Positions 41,121 to 50,424 of a stretch of 64,000 nt of DNA are shown piece by piece. Numbering within the stretch: the stretch's first letter is position 1; every line of letters starts with the position of its first letter. Location of the stretch: the NCBI GenBank assembly GCA_028279885.1, contig JANQMX010000104.1:1-64000 (forward strand), written 5' to 3'. The stretch comes from Rhodovibrionaceae bacterium (GTDB lineage Bacteria > Pseudomonadota > Alphaproteobacteria > Kiloniellales > DSM-21159). The position numbers and the translations under genes are program-made. Below the pieces are notes generated by a model that saw only the letters and a program-made list of their open reading frames with translations, was not told where the DNA came from and made no database searches.

Positions 41121-42776
41121 TCAGGCCGCAGACGCCGACGCAGCCGAGACCGGCACGTGCTTGGCAATGACCTCGGTGATCTGGGCGATCGTGAAGGGCT
41201 TGGAGATGTAGTCGTCCATGCCGGCGGCAAGGCACTGGTCGCGGTCGCCGCTCATGGCGTGCGCGGTCAAAGCGACGATCGGGACCCGCGCCGCGCCGTT
41301 CATCGCCTGCCGGATCTTCGTCGTCGCCTGCAATCCGTCGACGTCCGGCATGCGCACATCCATGAAGATAAGCTGGTACTTACCCGAAAGCGCAGCGTCA
41401 ATGGCCTCCCGGCCGTTCGGCACGACGTCGACGTTATGCCCGTTGTACTCGAGTATATCGCGAATGATCATTTGGTTGGTCGCGCAGTCCTCCGCGACCA
41501 GGACGTTGATCGGCGCCACCTCGGTCATGACGACATCGGATGTCATCATTGAGTCTGAGGCGAACAAGCGACCGGCCGGGATCGGCAAACCAGTCTCCTT
41601 GGGCACCCAGCAGGACACACTGAACCAGAATCGCGAGCCCTTACCCGGCCTGCTGGAGACGCCGATTTCACCGCCGAGCAGGGCGGCCAACTCCTTGCAA
41701 ATAGCCAAGCCGAGGCCGGAACCGCCGTGCTTCCGGGTCAGCGAGGTGTCGCCTTGTTCGAATCGGCCGAAGAGCCGCGCCTGATCTTCGGGCACGATGC
41801 CGACGCCACTATCCGACACCTCGAAACGCAGTCGGGCATGGCGATCCTCGTCATTTTCGGCCGGGGCATCGTAGGAGAGCTTCACCGCGACGTAGCCTTC
41901 CTCGGTGAACTTGACGGCGTTATTGACCAGATTGTTGAGGATCTCGCGGATCCGGTCGATGTCGCCGATCAAGACCGACGGCACACCCGGATCGATCCGT
42001 GTGAAGTAGTCGAGGCCTTTCTCCTGGACGCGCGACTCCCAAAGTAACTCGACGCTGTCCAGCAGCTCACACGGCAGAAACCGCGCGCGCTTGACCTCCA
42101 TGGCGCCGGCCTCGACCCGTGCCAGATCCAGGATACTGTCGACGATGTCGAGCAGCGTCTCGCCCGAGTTCTGAATGGTCTGAGCGTAGCGATGCTCGGT
42201 GTCCGAGAGCTGCGCGCGTTTCAGAAGACTCGTCGTCGCAAGAATACCATGCAATGGCGTACGCACTTCATGGCTCATCACGGCGAGAAAGTCTGATTTG
42301 GCGCGGCTTGCCGACTCAGCCGCCTCCTTCGCCACCCGGAGCCTCTCTTCGGTCTGCTTCTGCTCGGTGATGTCGTGCACGATGCCGACGAAAAAGCGGG
42401 TGTCATTGTGCCAGGCTTCGCCGACCGACAACAGAATGGGAAACTCCGAGCCGTCTTTGCGCTGCGCCGTGACCTCCCGGCCAATACCGATGATTCGAGC
42501 CTTGCCGGTCTTCTTGTAGGCGGTCAGGTAGTCGTCGTGCTTCTCGCTGTGGTGTGCCGGCATGAGCATGCTGACGTTGCGGCCCACCACTTCTTCGGGG
42601 CCGTAGCCGAAGAGCTCGACGCAGGCGGCATTGTAGAGCCGAACCATGCCCTGCTCGTCGATCACCATGATGCCGTCCACGGCCGTCCCGATCACGGCAC
42701 GCAATAAAGCCTCACTAATGTTATGGCTCTGCGTTAGCGTTTCGCAGATGTGAAGGTGATTACTCAGCGCATCCAT
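41121..42776 (-). CDS. Hybrid sensor kinase with FixL-like PAS domain
   Basis: This 551-residue soluble kinase has a PAS domain (residues ~22-142), HisKA (MSHEVRTPLHG near 169), HATPase (NNLVNNAVKFTEEG, GSGLGLAICKEL) and a receiver (VAEDCATNQMII, FMDVRMPDVDG, phospho-Asp near 472). The PAS domain strongly resembles FixL: GRNVSMLMPAHHSEKHDDYL with His80, then IIGIGREVTAQRKDG. Arg100 lies 20 residues after that His, the same spacing as the haem His and the O2-gating Arg of FixL. It is therefore a candidate haem O2 sensor. No separate regulator gene is adjacent. A long AT-rich region lies upstream. Confidence 0.92.
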   Translation of the reverse strand: MDALSNHLHICETLTQSHNISEALLRAVIGTAVDGIMVIDEQGMVRLYNAACVELFGYGPEEVVGRNVSMLMPAHHSEKHDDYLTAYKKTGKARIIGIGREVTAQRKDGSEFPILLSVGEAWHNDTRFFVGIVHDITEQKQTEERLRVAKEAAESASRAKSDFLAVMSHEVRTPLHGILATTSLLKRAQLSDTEHRYAQTIQNSGETLLDIVDSILDLARVEAGAMEVKRARFLPCELLDSVELLWESRVQEKGLDYFTRIDPGVPSVLIGDIDRIREILNNLVNNAVKFTEEGYVAVKLSYDAPAENDEDRHARLRFEVSDSGVGIVPEDQARLFGRFEQGDTSLTRKHGGSGLGLAICKELAALLGGEIGVSSRPGKGSRFWFSVSCWVPKETGLPIPAGRLFASDSMMTSDVVMTEVAPINVLVAEDCATNQMIIRDILEYNGHNVDVVPNGREAIDAALSGKYQLIFMDVRMPDVDGLQATTKIRQAMNGAARVPIVALTAHAMSGDRDQCLAAGMDDYISKPFTIAQITEVIAKHVPVSAASASAA

Positions 42777-43165
42777 AGATCACACTCAACCCATGCCATT
42801 GGTGCACGACAGAACTCCGCAAACCGCACCATCTGTACTGGTAAGAACCATAGAATAGAACGGCAAGACCCCCATCTTTCTGACAAATAAGCCTAATTTT
42901 GAGTTAAGTCGAATATTTTGACCACAATACTTTTCTGTGCTTAGAATAAGTAGGGGCTTTTTTACTATAGGCTGCAAAGTTTGGCGCAAATCTCAGCTTC
43001 TTGCTCCGAGTTGTTTGCTTAAGCTACTTAACAATACCAGGTGATCTCCATCCAGAGATGCAATACATTGATCTCCCAACCCAAAGCACGGCCCAATGCC
43101 GATCGTCGGGTTTCGCCGGTTTGCCAATCGGGCTCTAACCGTCATTTGGCTTCCGGGAGAGCTGC
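42777..43165. other. 389 bp AT-rich non-coding region
   Basis: This is the upstream region of the hybrid kinase on the minus strand. It is clearly AT-richer than its surroundings (42850-43050) and should hold the kinase promoter and the end of the transglutaminase transcript. No gene, repeat or clear terminator was found. Confidence 0.6.
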
Positions 43166-44050
43166 TCAGCAGTGCGACGACAACCAGAACGGCGGCCCGG
43201 GCAAGCCTTGGTCGGGCGCAATCGACCGAGACACCGAGCCGTCCCGGTCAATACGATCTATTGCATCGGCCAGCGCATCCCCTTCCGCCAAGAGTGCTGC
43301 GTCCAATCCTGCCTCCCATGGCAAGGCCGCTCGCCAGCCATCCCATGGCGAGGTCTCCTGCTTGGCAAGGGCCAGGCGGTCACGCGCCAGGTTGGTTAGG
43401 AGCATGGGCGCACCGACGGCCGCACCATGGCGGAAGCAGGCGGCCTCCTCCCGGCCTTGCCGCCAAGCCTGCCAGGCCTGGCCAGCGTTGAGAAAAGCAC
43501 TGTCCGGGAGCTGCCCCGGTTCAAAGTCGATACCGAAATGCGCCCTGTGCTCGGCGTCGAGCTGAGCATCGGCCAGGCGCCAACGCCCTTCGGTCTCATC
43601 CCAATACTCAGAGACCCAGTGGTCCTCATAGACCCCCGGTGCGAAATAGCCGGCGAAGCCGCAGCGCACCCTGGCCACCCAGTCCTTCTCTCTGAGGCAG
43701 GCAGTCAGCAGCAAGGCGAAGTCGCGGCAGGTCGCCGGTTGGCGCTCAGCCGGCGACCGCGGCATCGTCAGCGGCGTCTTGTCGCTTGCAAGAATTCGCC
43801 GCAAGCGTTCCGCGACCGGAAGGGTCTCCCGCGACAGATCCGCGACTTGGCAGGGTGACAGTCCGTAGAGCCGAAGCTCATCGACGTGCAGCAGCAGGCC
43901 TTGCAGCACCTCGAGCAGCGCAGGAAGCTCATCAGGCAGGGCCGATAGGGCTCCCGCTTGGTCGCCGGGATCGCTCGTCGCGCCGTGCCGCCGATAGAAC
44001 GAACGTTCTTTTGACGCGGCATTGACAGAGGGCAAATACACTTCTCCCAT
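43166..44050 (-). CDS. Transglutaminase-like (papain-fold) protein
   Basis: This 294-residue protein has a transglutaminase-like core: Cys in ATCRDFALLLTACLREKDW, His in YEDHWVSEYW and Asp in GRWRLADAQLD, in the right order. The N-terminal ~100 residues are helical. Such bacterial proteins act as cysteine proteases or peptidyl transferases on unknown targets. ATG 44050 is preferred; earlier codons lie in the promoter shared with the divergent aminotransferase. The C-terminal ~80 residues match nothing I recognise. Confidence 0.82.
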   Translation of the reverse strand: MGEVYLPSVNAASKERSFYRRHGATSDPGDQAGALSALPDELPALLEVLQGLLLHVDELRLYGLSPCQVADLSRETLPVAERLRRILASDKTPLTMPRSPAERQPATCRDFALLLTACLREKDWVARVRCGFAGYFAPGVYEDHWVSEYWDETEGRWRLADAQLDAEHRAHFGIDFEPGQLPDSAFLNAGQAWQAWRQGREEAACFRHGAAVGAPMLLTNLARDRLALAKQETSPWDGWRAALPWEAGLDAALLAEGDALADAIDRIDRDGSVSRSIAPDQGLPGPPFWLSSHC

Positions 44051-44235
44051 AGTCCGGCTAATGTGTTGTACCGAGCGAAGCTGTTCGATCGTTTGGACAC
44101 ACAGTCTAACGTGCCTCGGCGGGGGAGCACGAGGTACTCCACACAGGGCAGCCATGCCCGGCGGCCGTTCAACTTCGGGAAACGGTCTTGTCGGGGTATT
44201 GTGCCGAAACCACACAGATGTTGGGGGGTATGCTT

Positions 44236-45627
44236 ATGTCGATTGACCTGGAAGGGCTGCTGCGCAGCCGTGACGCGGAGCGCTTTTCGCTGTTCGAGCG
44301 GCATCTCAATGCACAGCTCGTCCGCGTTCTCCGCACCATCGGCTTCGATGTCAGCTACGCGCACGGCGAAGGCCCTTACCTCTTCGACAAGCAAGGCCGC
44401 AGGTATCTCGACCATCTCAGCGGTTTCGGCGTCTTCGCGCTCGGCCGCAATCACCCGACAGTGATCGACGCCCTCAAGCAGGTTTTGGACGGCCAGATGG
44501 CCGGTATGGTTCAGCTCGACGTTTCGCTGCTCGCCGGACTGCTGGCTGAGAGGCTCAACGGCCATATGCCTTGGCTCGAGAAGATGTACTTCTGCAACTC
44601 CGGCGCAGAGGCTGTCGAAGCGGCGCTGAAGTTCGCGCGCTACGCCACCGGCCGGCAGCGCATTCTGTACTGCAGCCACGGCTACCACGGGTTGACTTAC
44701 GGCGCCCTCTCGGTCACCGCGGACCCGCTCTATCGGGAAGGATTCTCGCCACTGCTCGGGGAATGCGCCGAGGTTCCCTTTAATGACTTGCCGGCGCTGG
44801 AGCGCGCACTGACGCAGGACCGGGTCGCCGCCTTCATCGTCGAACCGATCCAAGGCAAAGGGGTCAACCTGCCGGACGACAACTACCTCGCTGAGGCGGC
44901 CAAGCTCTGCCGCAAACATGGCACGCTGTTCATCGCCGACGAGATTCAATCCGGCATGGGGCGGACCGGCCGCTTCCTGGCCTGCGAGCACTGGGGGGTG
45001 GAGCCGGATATCGTCACGCTGGCCAAGTCCCTCTCCGGCGGCTTCGTGCCGCTCGGTGCCGTCGCCTGTCGCCGCCCGATCTTCGACAAGGTGTTTGACC
45101 GCATGGACCGGGCGGTGGTGCACGGCTCCACCTTCTCCAAGAACGACATGGCGATGGCGGCCGGCCTGGCCACCCTCTCGGTGATGGAGGACGAGGGTCT
45201 GATCGCCCGCGCCGAGACCATGGGTACAGAGCTGCAAGCCCTTCTGCGCGACCGCCTTCTGCCCATGGAGCTGATCAAGGAGGTCCGCGGCAAAGGCTTG
45301 ATGATCGCCATCGAGCTGAACAGCCCCCGCGCCTTACGGCTTAAAGCGGCTTACACGATGATCGAGCAGGCGCGCAAAGGCTTGTTCTGCCAGCTGCTGC
45401 TCATTCCCTTGCTGAAAGAGCACCGCATCCTGGCCCAGGTTGCCGGCAGCGAGTTGCCGGTGATCAAGCTGCTGCCGTCCCTGACCATCGGCCGGGACGA
45501 CATCCTGTGGACGGCAGACGCCTTCGAGTCCGTGGTCGGCGATGCGCAGAGCCTGGGCGGCGTCTGGGACCTGGGGCGTACGCTGGTCGGGCACGCCGTG
45601 CAGGCCAGCGCGCCGGCTAGACCCTAA
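44236..45627 (+). CDS. Class III PLP-dependent aminotransferase
   Basis: This 463-residue protein has YLFDKQGRRYLDHLSGFG, NSGAEAVEAALKFARYATG, YHGLTYGALSVT, FIADEIQSGMGRTGRFLACE and the PLP-Lys stretch VTLAKSLSGGFVPLGAV, all class III signatures. It resembles acetylornithine/ornithine/putrescine aminotransferases but has a longer C-terminal part (about 60 residues). ATG 44236 is chosen because GGGGGG (44223-44228) is 7 bases upstream; ATG 44230 is too close. It is divergent from the transglutaminase-like gene. Its stop overlaps the convergent FAD oxidase by 11 bases. The substrate is unknown. Confidence 0.9.
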   Translation: MSIDLEGLLRSRDAERFSLFERHLNAQLVRVLRTIGFDVSYAHGEGPYLFDKQGRRYLDHLSGFGVFALGRNHPTVIDALKQVLDGQMAGMVQLDVSLLAGLLAERLNGHMPWLEKMYFCNSGAEAVEAALKFARYATGRQRILYCSHGYHGLTYGALSVTADPLYREGFSPLLGECAEVPFNDLPALERALTQDRVAAFIVEPIQGKGVNLPDDNYLAEAAKLCRKHGTLFIADEIQSGMGRTGRFLACEHWGVEPDIVTLAKSLSGGFVPLGAVACRRPIFDKVFDRMDRAVVHGSTFSKNDMAMAAGLATLSVMEDEGLIARAETMGTELQALLRDRLLPMELIKEVRGKGLMIAIELNSPRALRLKAAYTMIEQARKGLFCQLLLIPLLKEHRILAQVAGSELPVIKLLPSLTIGRDDILWTADAFESVVGDAQSLGGVWDLGRTLVGHAVQASAPARP

Positions 45628-47020
45628 GGATTTTCCCCGGGTTCATGATGTTGTCAGGGTCGAGCGCCGTCTTGATGCTGCGCATCAGCGAGACGGCCTC
45701 GCCCTGCTCGGCCTGCAGGAAGTCGATCTTACCATAGCCGATGCCGTGCTCGCCGGTGCAGGTGCCGCCCATGGCGAGCGCCCGCATCACCATCCGCTCG
45801 TTGTGCGCCTCGGCCCGCTTCAGCTCGTCCCGATCCTCGGGGTCGACCAGATAGACGAGATGAAAGTTGCCGTCGCCGACATGGCCGACGATCGGGGCGA
45901 TGAGGTTGCTTTCGTCGATGTCGCGGCGGGTTTCTACGATGCAATCGGCCAGCCGGGAAATGGGCACGCAGACATCGGTCGCCCAAGCTTCCGAGCCGGG
46001 GCGCATGGCCTTGCAGGCGTGATAGGCATCGTGCCGGGCCTGCCATAGCCGGTTGCGATCCTCTTGCTGGGCCGCCCAGCGGAAATCGCCGCCACCGAAC
46101 TCCTGCGCCAGCTCCCCGGCGCGCTCTGCCTGCTCGCGGGCGCCCGCTTCGGTGCCGTGGAACTCGAAGAAAAGTGTCGGCAAGACGGGGTAGTCGAGAC
46201 CGGAGTAGCGGTTGATCGCCTCCATCTGCACCTCGTCGAGCAGCTCAATGCGCGCCACGGGGATGCCGCTTTGGATGACGGCGATAACGGTGTTGACCGC
46301 CCCTTCGAGGTTGTCGAAGGAGCAGACCGCGGCCGTGATCGCTTCCGGAATGCCATAGAGCCGGAGCTGCAGCTCAGTGATGACGCCGAGCGTCCCTTCG
46401 GAGCCGACAAACAGTCGGGTCAGGTCGTACCCGGCCGAGGACTTGCGGGCGCGCCCGCCGGTGCGAATGACGCGACCATCGGCGGTGACCACGGTCAGAC
46501 CGAGCACATTCTCCCGCATGGTGCCGTAGCGCACGGCGTTGGTGCCGGAGGCCCGGGTCGCGGCCATGCCACCGAGCGAAGCATCGGCGCCCGGGTCGAT
46601 GGGGAAGAAAAGGCCGCTATCGCGGAGATAGTCGTTCAAGGCCTTGCGGGTGACCCCGGCCTGTACCCGGCAGTCCATGTCTTCCCCGTTGACGTCGAGG
46701 ACGGCGTTCATGCCGCCGAGGTCGATGCAGACACCGCCATGCAGGGCGGCGATGTGCCCCTCGAGAGATGTACCGGTTCCATAGGGGACGATGGGTGTCT
46801 TGTGGCTTGCGCAGATGCGCACGATCGCGGCGACCTCTTCCGTCGAGTTGGGGAAGGCGACGGCATCCGGCGCGGCGCCGGCATGGTAGGTCAGGTCCTT
46901 GCCGTGGTGCTCGCGGACGGCTTGGGCCGTCGACAGGCGTGTCTCCAGAAGCGCCGAGAGCTCGGCAATGGCGGGCCCGGCGTCCACCCGGCTCCGCGCG
47001 TCGTCTACCAATCCGCCCAT
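45617..47020 (-). CDS. FAD-linked D-2-hydroxyacid dehydrogenase (GlcD / D-LDH type)
   Basis: This 467-residue protein has an N-terminal PCMH FAD domain (PIVPYGTGTSLEGH, GADASLGGMAATRASGTNAVRYGTMRENVLGL, AGYDLTRLFVGSEGTLGVITE). The C-terminal cap has the metal/substrate residues HVGDGNFH and GTCTGEHGIGYGK. It oxidises D-lactate or glycolate and passes electrons to cytochrome c or quinone. There are no GlcE/GlcF partners, so a single-subunit D-LDH is likelier. It ends MNPGKILRV, the family end. Confidence 0.92.
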   Translation of the reverse strand: MGGLVDDARSRVDAGPAIAELSALLETRLSTAQAVREHHGKDLTYHAGAAPDAVAFPNSTEEVAAIVRICASHKTPIVPYGTGTSLEGHIAALHGGVCIDLGGMNAVLDVNGEDMDCRVQAGVTRKALNDYLRDSGLFFPIDPGADASLGGMAATRASGTNAVRYGTMRENVLGLTVVTADGRVIRTGGRARKSSAGYDLTRLFVGSEGTLGVITELQLRLYGIPEAITAAVCSFDNLEGAVNTVIAVIQSGIPVARIELLDEVQMEAINRYSGLDYPVLPTLFFEFHGTEAGAREQAERAGELAQEFGGGDFRWAAQQEDRNRLWQARHDAYHACKAMRPGSEAWATDVCVPISRLADCIVETRRDIDESNLIAPIVGHVGDGNFHLVYLVDPEDRDELKRAEAHNERMVMRALAMGGTCTGEHGIGYGKIDFLQAEQGEAVSLMRSIKTALDPDNIMNPGKILRV

Positions 47021-47091
47021 GCTTCTGCAGTCTCCCAGCTTTGCGCCCCACCTATAAGATAGAGGTTCGATGCAGGGTGGCCAAATGTTGG

Positions 47092-47505
47092 TCAGTCGGC
47101 GGCCGGCGGAAGCAGCGGCTCTTCGCAGATGCGCGAGGCTTCGGCAGAAACCCGGTTGATGGCTGTCATGGCTTGGTAGAACTGCGTCGGGTCGAGGCGA
47201 AAACGCTCGATAATGCTGAGGAACAGGTCGGCATCGCTATCCAACGCCTGCATCTCGGCCGCCATAAAAGCGAGGATGGCAAGTTCGTCGCGCTCGAGAT
47301 GGCGCTTGGCGTAACCGACGCCGCAAGCGCAGCTCTCCTCGCTGTTGCCCGGTGAGGCGAGACAAAGCGCCATCAACTCCGCTTCGCTGCTTTGGGGTGG
47401 CCGCACATCGTCAAAGCCGTCGATCCAGTCGGCGCCCGCGGGAGCCGGCATCGCCAGCGCAAAGCCGAACGCGGCGCACGCCAATCGCTTCACCAAGCCC
47501 GCCAT
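47092..47505 (-). CDS. Secreted small protein of unknown function
   Basis: This 137-residue protein has a signal peptide (FGFALAMPAPAGADW, cut near residue 25). The mature part has Cys residues in LMALCLASPG, ESCACGVGYAKRHL and SRICEEP. No family is recognised. ATG 47505 gives a proper signal peptide; longer frames do not. It lies 71 bases upstream of the FAD oxidase start on the same strand, and is divergent from msrB. Confidence 0.65.
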   Translation of the reverse strand: MAGLVKRLACAAFGFALAMPAPAGADWIDGFDDVRPPQSSEAELMALCLASPGNSEESCACGVGYAKRHLERDELAILAFMAAEMQALDSDADLFLSIIERFRLDPTQFYQAMTAINRVSAEASRICEEPLLPPAAD

Positions 47506-47637
47506 GCCTTGTCGCCGCGACCGCACAAGCCGGTGAGAAGCGCTTCCAATTTCGCAAGAGTGACGCATATGCAGTAGAACAGTCTTAACAAAGTGCAAGG
47601 ACGTGCCCGCAAGAGGCGGCAGACGAGAGGACGAGCC

Positions 47638-48033
47638 ATGACCGCAGTGAAGAAGACATTCGACCTAGCCCATCTTACACCGGAACAGCACCGGGTGACG
47701 CAGCAGGAAGGCACGGAACGGGCTTTTTCAGGGGACTATTGGAATACCAAGACGCCCGGCACCTATGCCTGCGTCGTCTGCGGCACACCGCTCTTCGACT
47801 CCAAGCACAAGTTCGATTCCGGCACAGGTTGGCCCTCCTTCTGGCAGGCCGTCCAGGAGGACGCCGTCGGGATCAAAGAGGACCGCAAGCTCTTCATGCG
47901 GCGCACCGAGGTGCACTGCGCGACCTGCGGCGCGCATCAGGGCCACGTCTTTCCCGACGGTCCTCATCCGACCGGCCTGCGCTACTGCATCAACTCGGCC
48001 GCCCTTCGGCTGGAACCGCGCGACAGCGATTAG
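47638..48033 (+). CDS. msrB: Peptide-methionine (R)-S-oxide reductase
   Basis: This 131-residue protein has the MsrB zinc Cys pairs CVVCG and CATCG, the core SGTGWPSFWQAV and the catalytic GLRYCINSAALRL. It repairs R-methionine sulfoxide in proteins. ATG 47638 is preceded by GAGAGGACGAG. There is no signal peptide, so it acts in the cytoplasm. Confidence 0.94.
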   Translation: MTAVKKTFDLAHLTPEQHRVTQQEGTERAFSGDYWNTKTPGTYACVVCGTPLFDSKHKFDSGTGWPSFWQAVQEDAVGIKEDRKLFMRRTEVHCATCGAHQGHVFPDGPHPTGLRYCINSAALRLEPRDSD

Positions 48034-48187
48034 GGATATTGAAAATCGAGCCGGGCGCGATCATCTAGCGACAGTGCCTTAGGTCCGGGTCGGGATCGGT
48101 CAGCAGAGTCCACTGTACAGAGCGCCGCGGCGGCAGCGTTGGCGGCGACCAGACGCTGTACCCTGCTAAAACAACAAACAGGTCTCA

Positions 48188-49159
48188 GTGGTTATCTCCA
48201 GCCTCTTCGTCTTTGCCGGGCTCGCGCTTCTCATCATCGGCGGAGAAGTGCTGTTGCGCGGTGCTGTGGGCATGGCGCGCTCTCTCGGTATCTCCCCTCT
48301 CATCATCGGCCTGACGATCGTCGCCGCCGTCACCTCCATGCCGGAACTGGTGGTCACCGTGATAGCCGGCCTGGAGGACCGTCCGGAGCTGGGTCTCGGC
48401 AACATCATCGGCTCAAACATCGCCAACATCCTTTTGATTTGCGGTGTCGCCGCGGCAATCTCGCCCTTTCGCCCGCCGGCCAACTGCGCGCGCCGCGACG
48501 GCGTGGTTGTCCTCGTCGCAACCGCCATCTTCATTGTCATCGGCGCCGGCACCTTTGGGATTGTGTTCTGGCCGCAGGGCATCGTCTTCCTCTTACTTTT
48601 GGTGCTCTATATCTACGGTCGCTACATGGTGGAGCTGCGGGAAGGCGAGGGAGCCATCGGCGCCGAGGCCGAGGAAGCCCTGGAGCACGCCCCGAAGAGC
48701 ACCGCCCTCTGCCTCGGTCTTGTCGTGCTGGGTTCGGCAGCCCTGGTCGGGGGCTCAGAGCTGCTCATCAAGGGTGCGGTGGATATTGCCCAGGCGGCCG
48801 GCCTCTCCGACGCGGTGATCGGCATCACCCTGGTTGCCTTCGGCACCTCCCTGCCCGAGCTGGCAACGGCCATCATCGCCGCCCGGCGCAACCACGCCGA
48901 CGTGGCGCTCGGCAACATCCTTGGCTCCAACATCTTCAATCTCCTGGGCATCGGCGGCGCCCTGGCGCTGACCGCGCCCTATGCCATGACGGGACGCCTC
49001 CTCTACTTCGACGGCGCCGTGATGGCCGCCGCGACCCTGGCTCTGCTCGCCGCAATGGCATTGGGCAAACGGATCAATCGCGGGGTCGGCGTGGTCTTCC
49101 TGATCTGCTACACCACCTACATCGCCGCGCAGTTCATGCTGCAGAATGGCGCCTCCTAG
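48188..49159 (+). CDS. Calcium/sodium antiporter of the CaCA family (YrbG-like)
   Basis: This 323-residue membrane protein has two homologous halves, each with an alpha repeat: VAAVTSMPELVVTVIAG...GLGNIIGSNIANILLI and VAFGTSLPELATAIIAA...ALGNILGSNIFNLLGI. About ten hydrophobic helices are seen. It exchanges cations across the inner membrane. GTG 48188 is the only good start. It overlaps the FolM-like gene by 14 bases. Confidence 0.92.
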   Translation: MVISSLFVFAGLALLIIGGEVLLRGAVGMARSLGISPLIIGLTIVAAVTSMPELVVTVIAGLEDRPELGLGNIIGSNIANILLICGVAAAISPFRPPANCARRDGVVVLVATAIFIVIGAGTFGIVFWPQGIVFLLLLVLYIYGRYMVELREGEGAIGAEAEEALEHAPKSTALCLGLVVLGSAALVGGSELLIKGAVDIAQAAGLSDAVIGITLVAFGTSLPELATAIIAARRNHADVALGNILGSNIFNLLGIGGALALTAPYAMTGRLLYFDGAVMAAATLALLAAMALGKRINRGVGVVFLICYTTYIAAQFMLQNGAS

Positions 49160-49955
49160 CCGGCGAGAGATGACCGCTTCTCCGCATCGCTGCGACTATC
49201 CGCGCTGCGCCCTAATCACCGGGGCGGCACGTCGGATCGGCCGGGCCTTGGCGCTGGCCCTTGCCGAAGACGGCTACGATATCGCCATCCACTACCGCAG
49301 CACGCCGGAAGAGGCCGAGCGCCTCGCCCAGGAGATTGCGCGCCTCGGGCAACGAAACGCCCTGCTCTCCGCCGATCTGGCTCAAGAGTCGGACGTCGAG
49401 ACTCTGGTCGAGCGGGCGACCGCCGCCTTGGGACCGGTCGGCGTGCTGATCAACAATGCCTCGACCTTCGAGATGGACAAGATCGAAGACGTGACACGCG
49501 AGAGCTGGGACAAGCACCTCGAGCCGAACCTTCGCGCGCCCTTCCTTTTGACTCAGCGCTTCGCCGCCGCCCTCCCCGAAGGCAGCCATGGTGCGGTCAT
49601 CAACCTCCTCGATCAGCGGGTTTGGAGCCTGACGCCCTACTTCGTCAGCTATACCGTCTCCAAGTCAGCGCTCTGGGCGCTGACCCGCAGCTTGGCGCTG
49701 GCTCTGGCGCCGCGCATTCGCGTCAACGCGATCGGCCCGGGACCGACCTTGCCCAGTCCGCGCCAGAGCGAAGCGCAGTTCGCCCGACAGGTCGCTTCCG
49801 TGCCCCTGAAATGCGGACCGAGCCTGGACGAGGTCGCGCGGACGGCTCGCTTCATTCTGTCTGCAGCCTCCATGACAGGGCAGATGATCGCGCTCGACGG
49901 TGGACAGCATCTCGGATGGCGGCAGGAGGAGGACGGCGGCCCGAGTGTCGAGTGA
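49146..49955 (+). CDS. Short-chain reductase, FolM/pteridine reductase-like
   Basis: This 269-residue SDR has the cofactor motif ITGAARRIGRALA with HYRS after strand 2 (NADP preference), LINNASTFEMD, the catalytic SYTVSKSALWALTRS and the pteridine-reductase-like AIGPGPTLPSPRQ. It probably reduces dihydromonapterin or dihydrofolate. The start is ATG 49146 (overlapping the antiporter) or ATG 49170. It is followed by a long non-coding region. Confidence 0.87.
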   Translation: MAPPSRREMTASPHRCDYPRCALITGAARRIGRALALALAEDGYDIAIHYRSTPEEAERLAQEIARLGQRNALLSADLAQESDVETLVERATAALGPVGVLINNASTFEMDKIEDVTRESWDKHLEPNLRAPFLLTQRFAAALPEGSHGAVINLLDQRVWSLTPYFVSYTVSKSALWALTRSLALALAPRIRVNAIGPGPTLPSPRQSEAQFARQVASVPLKCGPSLDEVARTARFILSAASMTGQMIALDGGQHLGWRQEEDGGPSVE

Positions 49956-50219
49956 GAAAGCGTCGCGACTCACCGGCCTTCACCGAGCAAGATCTTGACA
50001 GTCGATACCCACGCTTTCGACGCCGCCGATCGTCAAAAAGTCTCGGTTGGCACAGTGATTGTGTCGCTTCTGTTAAGCGCTTGTTTACTATAAACTTTAG
50101 CCACGCAACGCTCGGCTTTGTACACAGTGCCGACCGTGCCGGCGATACCCCGGTCTGAATCGCGTGCCATGCGAGACTTTGACAGTTTCTTGAATGAAAC
50201 GGCGAAAGTTATCTTTGAA

Positions 50220-50232
50220 AATCAATCGCTTG
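50220..50232 (+). promoter_or_regulatory. Exact IHF consensus site
   Basis: AATCAATCGCTTG fits WATCAANNNNTTR at every defined position and lies in the most AT-rich part of the region, about 90 bases from the DnaA box. Confidence 0.5.
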
Positions 50233-50236
50233 TGAT

Positions 50237-50257
50237 TTTGCCTAAAAAATAGGCAAA
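50237..50257. repeat. Perfect hairpin TTTGCCTA / TAGGCAAA
   Basis: The 8-base arms 50237-50244 and 50250-50257 surround an AAAAA loop. It may be a terminator or an operator; no T-run follows. Confidence 0.5.
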
Positions 50258-50317
50258 GTGAAGCTATGGTAGGGTTTCTCTGCGATCGGACCTCTGTGCG
50301 AGAACTTGGCCACAGCT

Positions 50318-50340
50318 TTATCCACAGGATCCGTGGACAA
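50318..50340. promoter_or_regulatory. DnaA box pair in inverted orientation
   Basis: TTATCCACA (50318-50326) is the strong DnaA consensus. CGTGGACAA (50332-50340) read in reverse is TTGTCCACG, 7 of 9 to the consensus TTATCCACA. The two sites face each other with 5 bases between. Confidence 0.6.
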
Positions 50341-50409
50341 GCCGCGGCACGAACCGCGAAAGCCTGTCGCAGCACTTCACTCGATCGATTGCGCAATCAG
50401 TGCGGCATA

Positions 50410-50424
50410 GAACAAAACGCGAAA
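50410..50424 (+). promoter_or_regulatory. Possible LexA box GAAC-N7-GAAA upstream of uvrC
   Basis: Alphaproteobacterial SOS boxes are direct repeats of GAAC (or GTTC) spaced by 7 bases. This site matches 7 of 8 positions and lies about 150 bases before uvrC. uvrC is not always SOS-controlled, so this is tentative. Confidence 0.3.

Noticed and set aside
42786..42989. Small minus-strand frame in the AT-rich gap upstream of the hybrid kinase
   Set aside because: There is no ribosome site and no family resemblance. The AT-rich sequence fits a promoter region.
43768..45237. 489-codon minus-strand frame opposite the class III aminotransferase
   Set aside because: The + frame contains the PLP and class III signatures.
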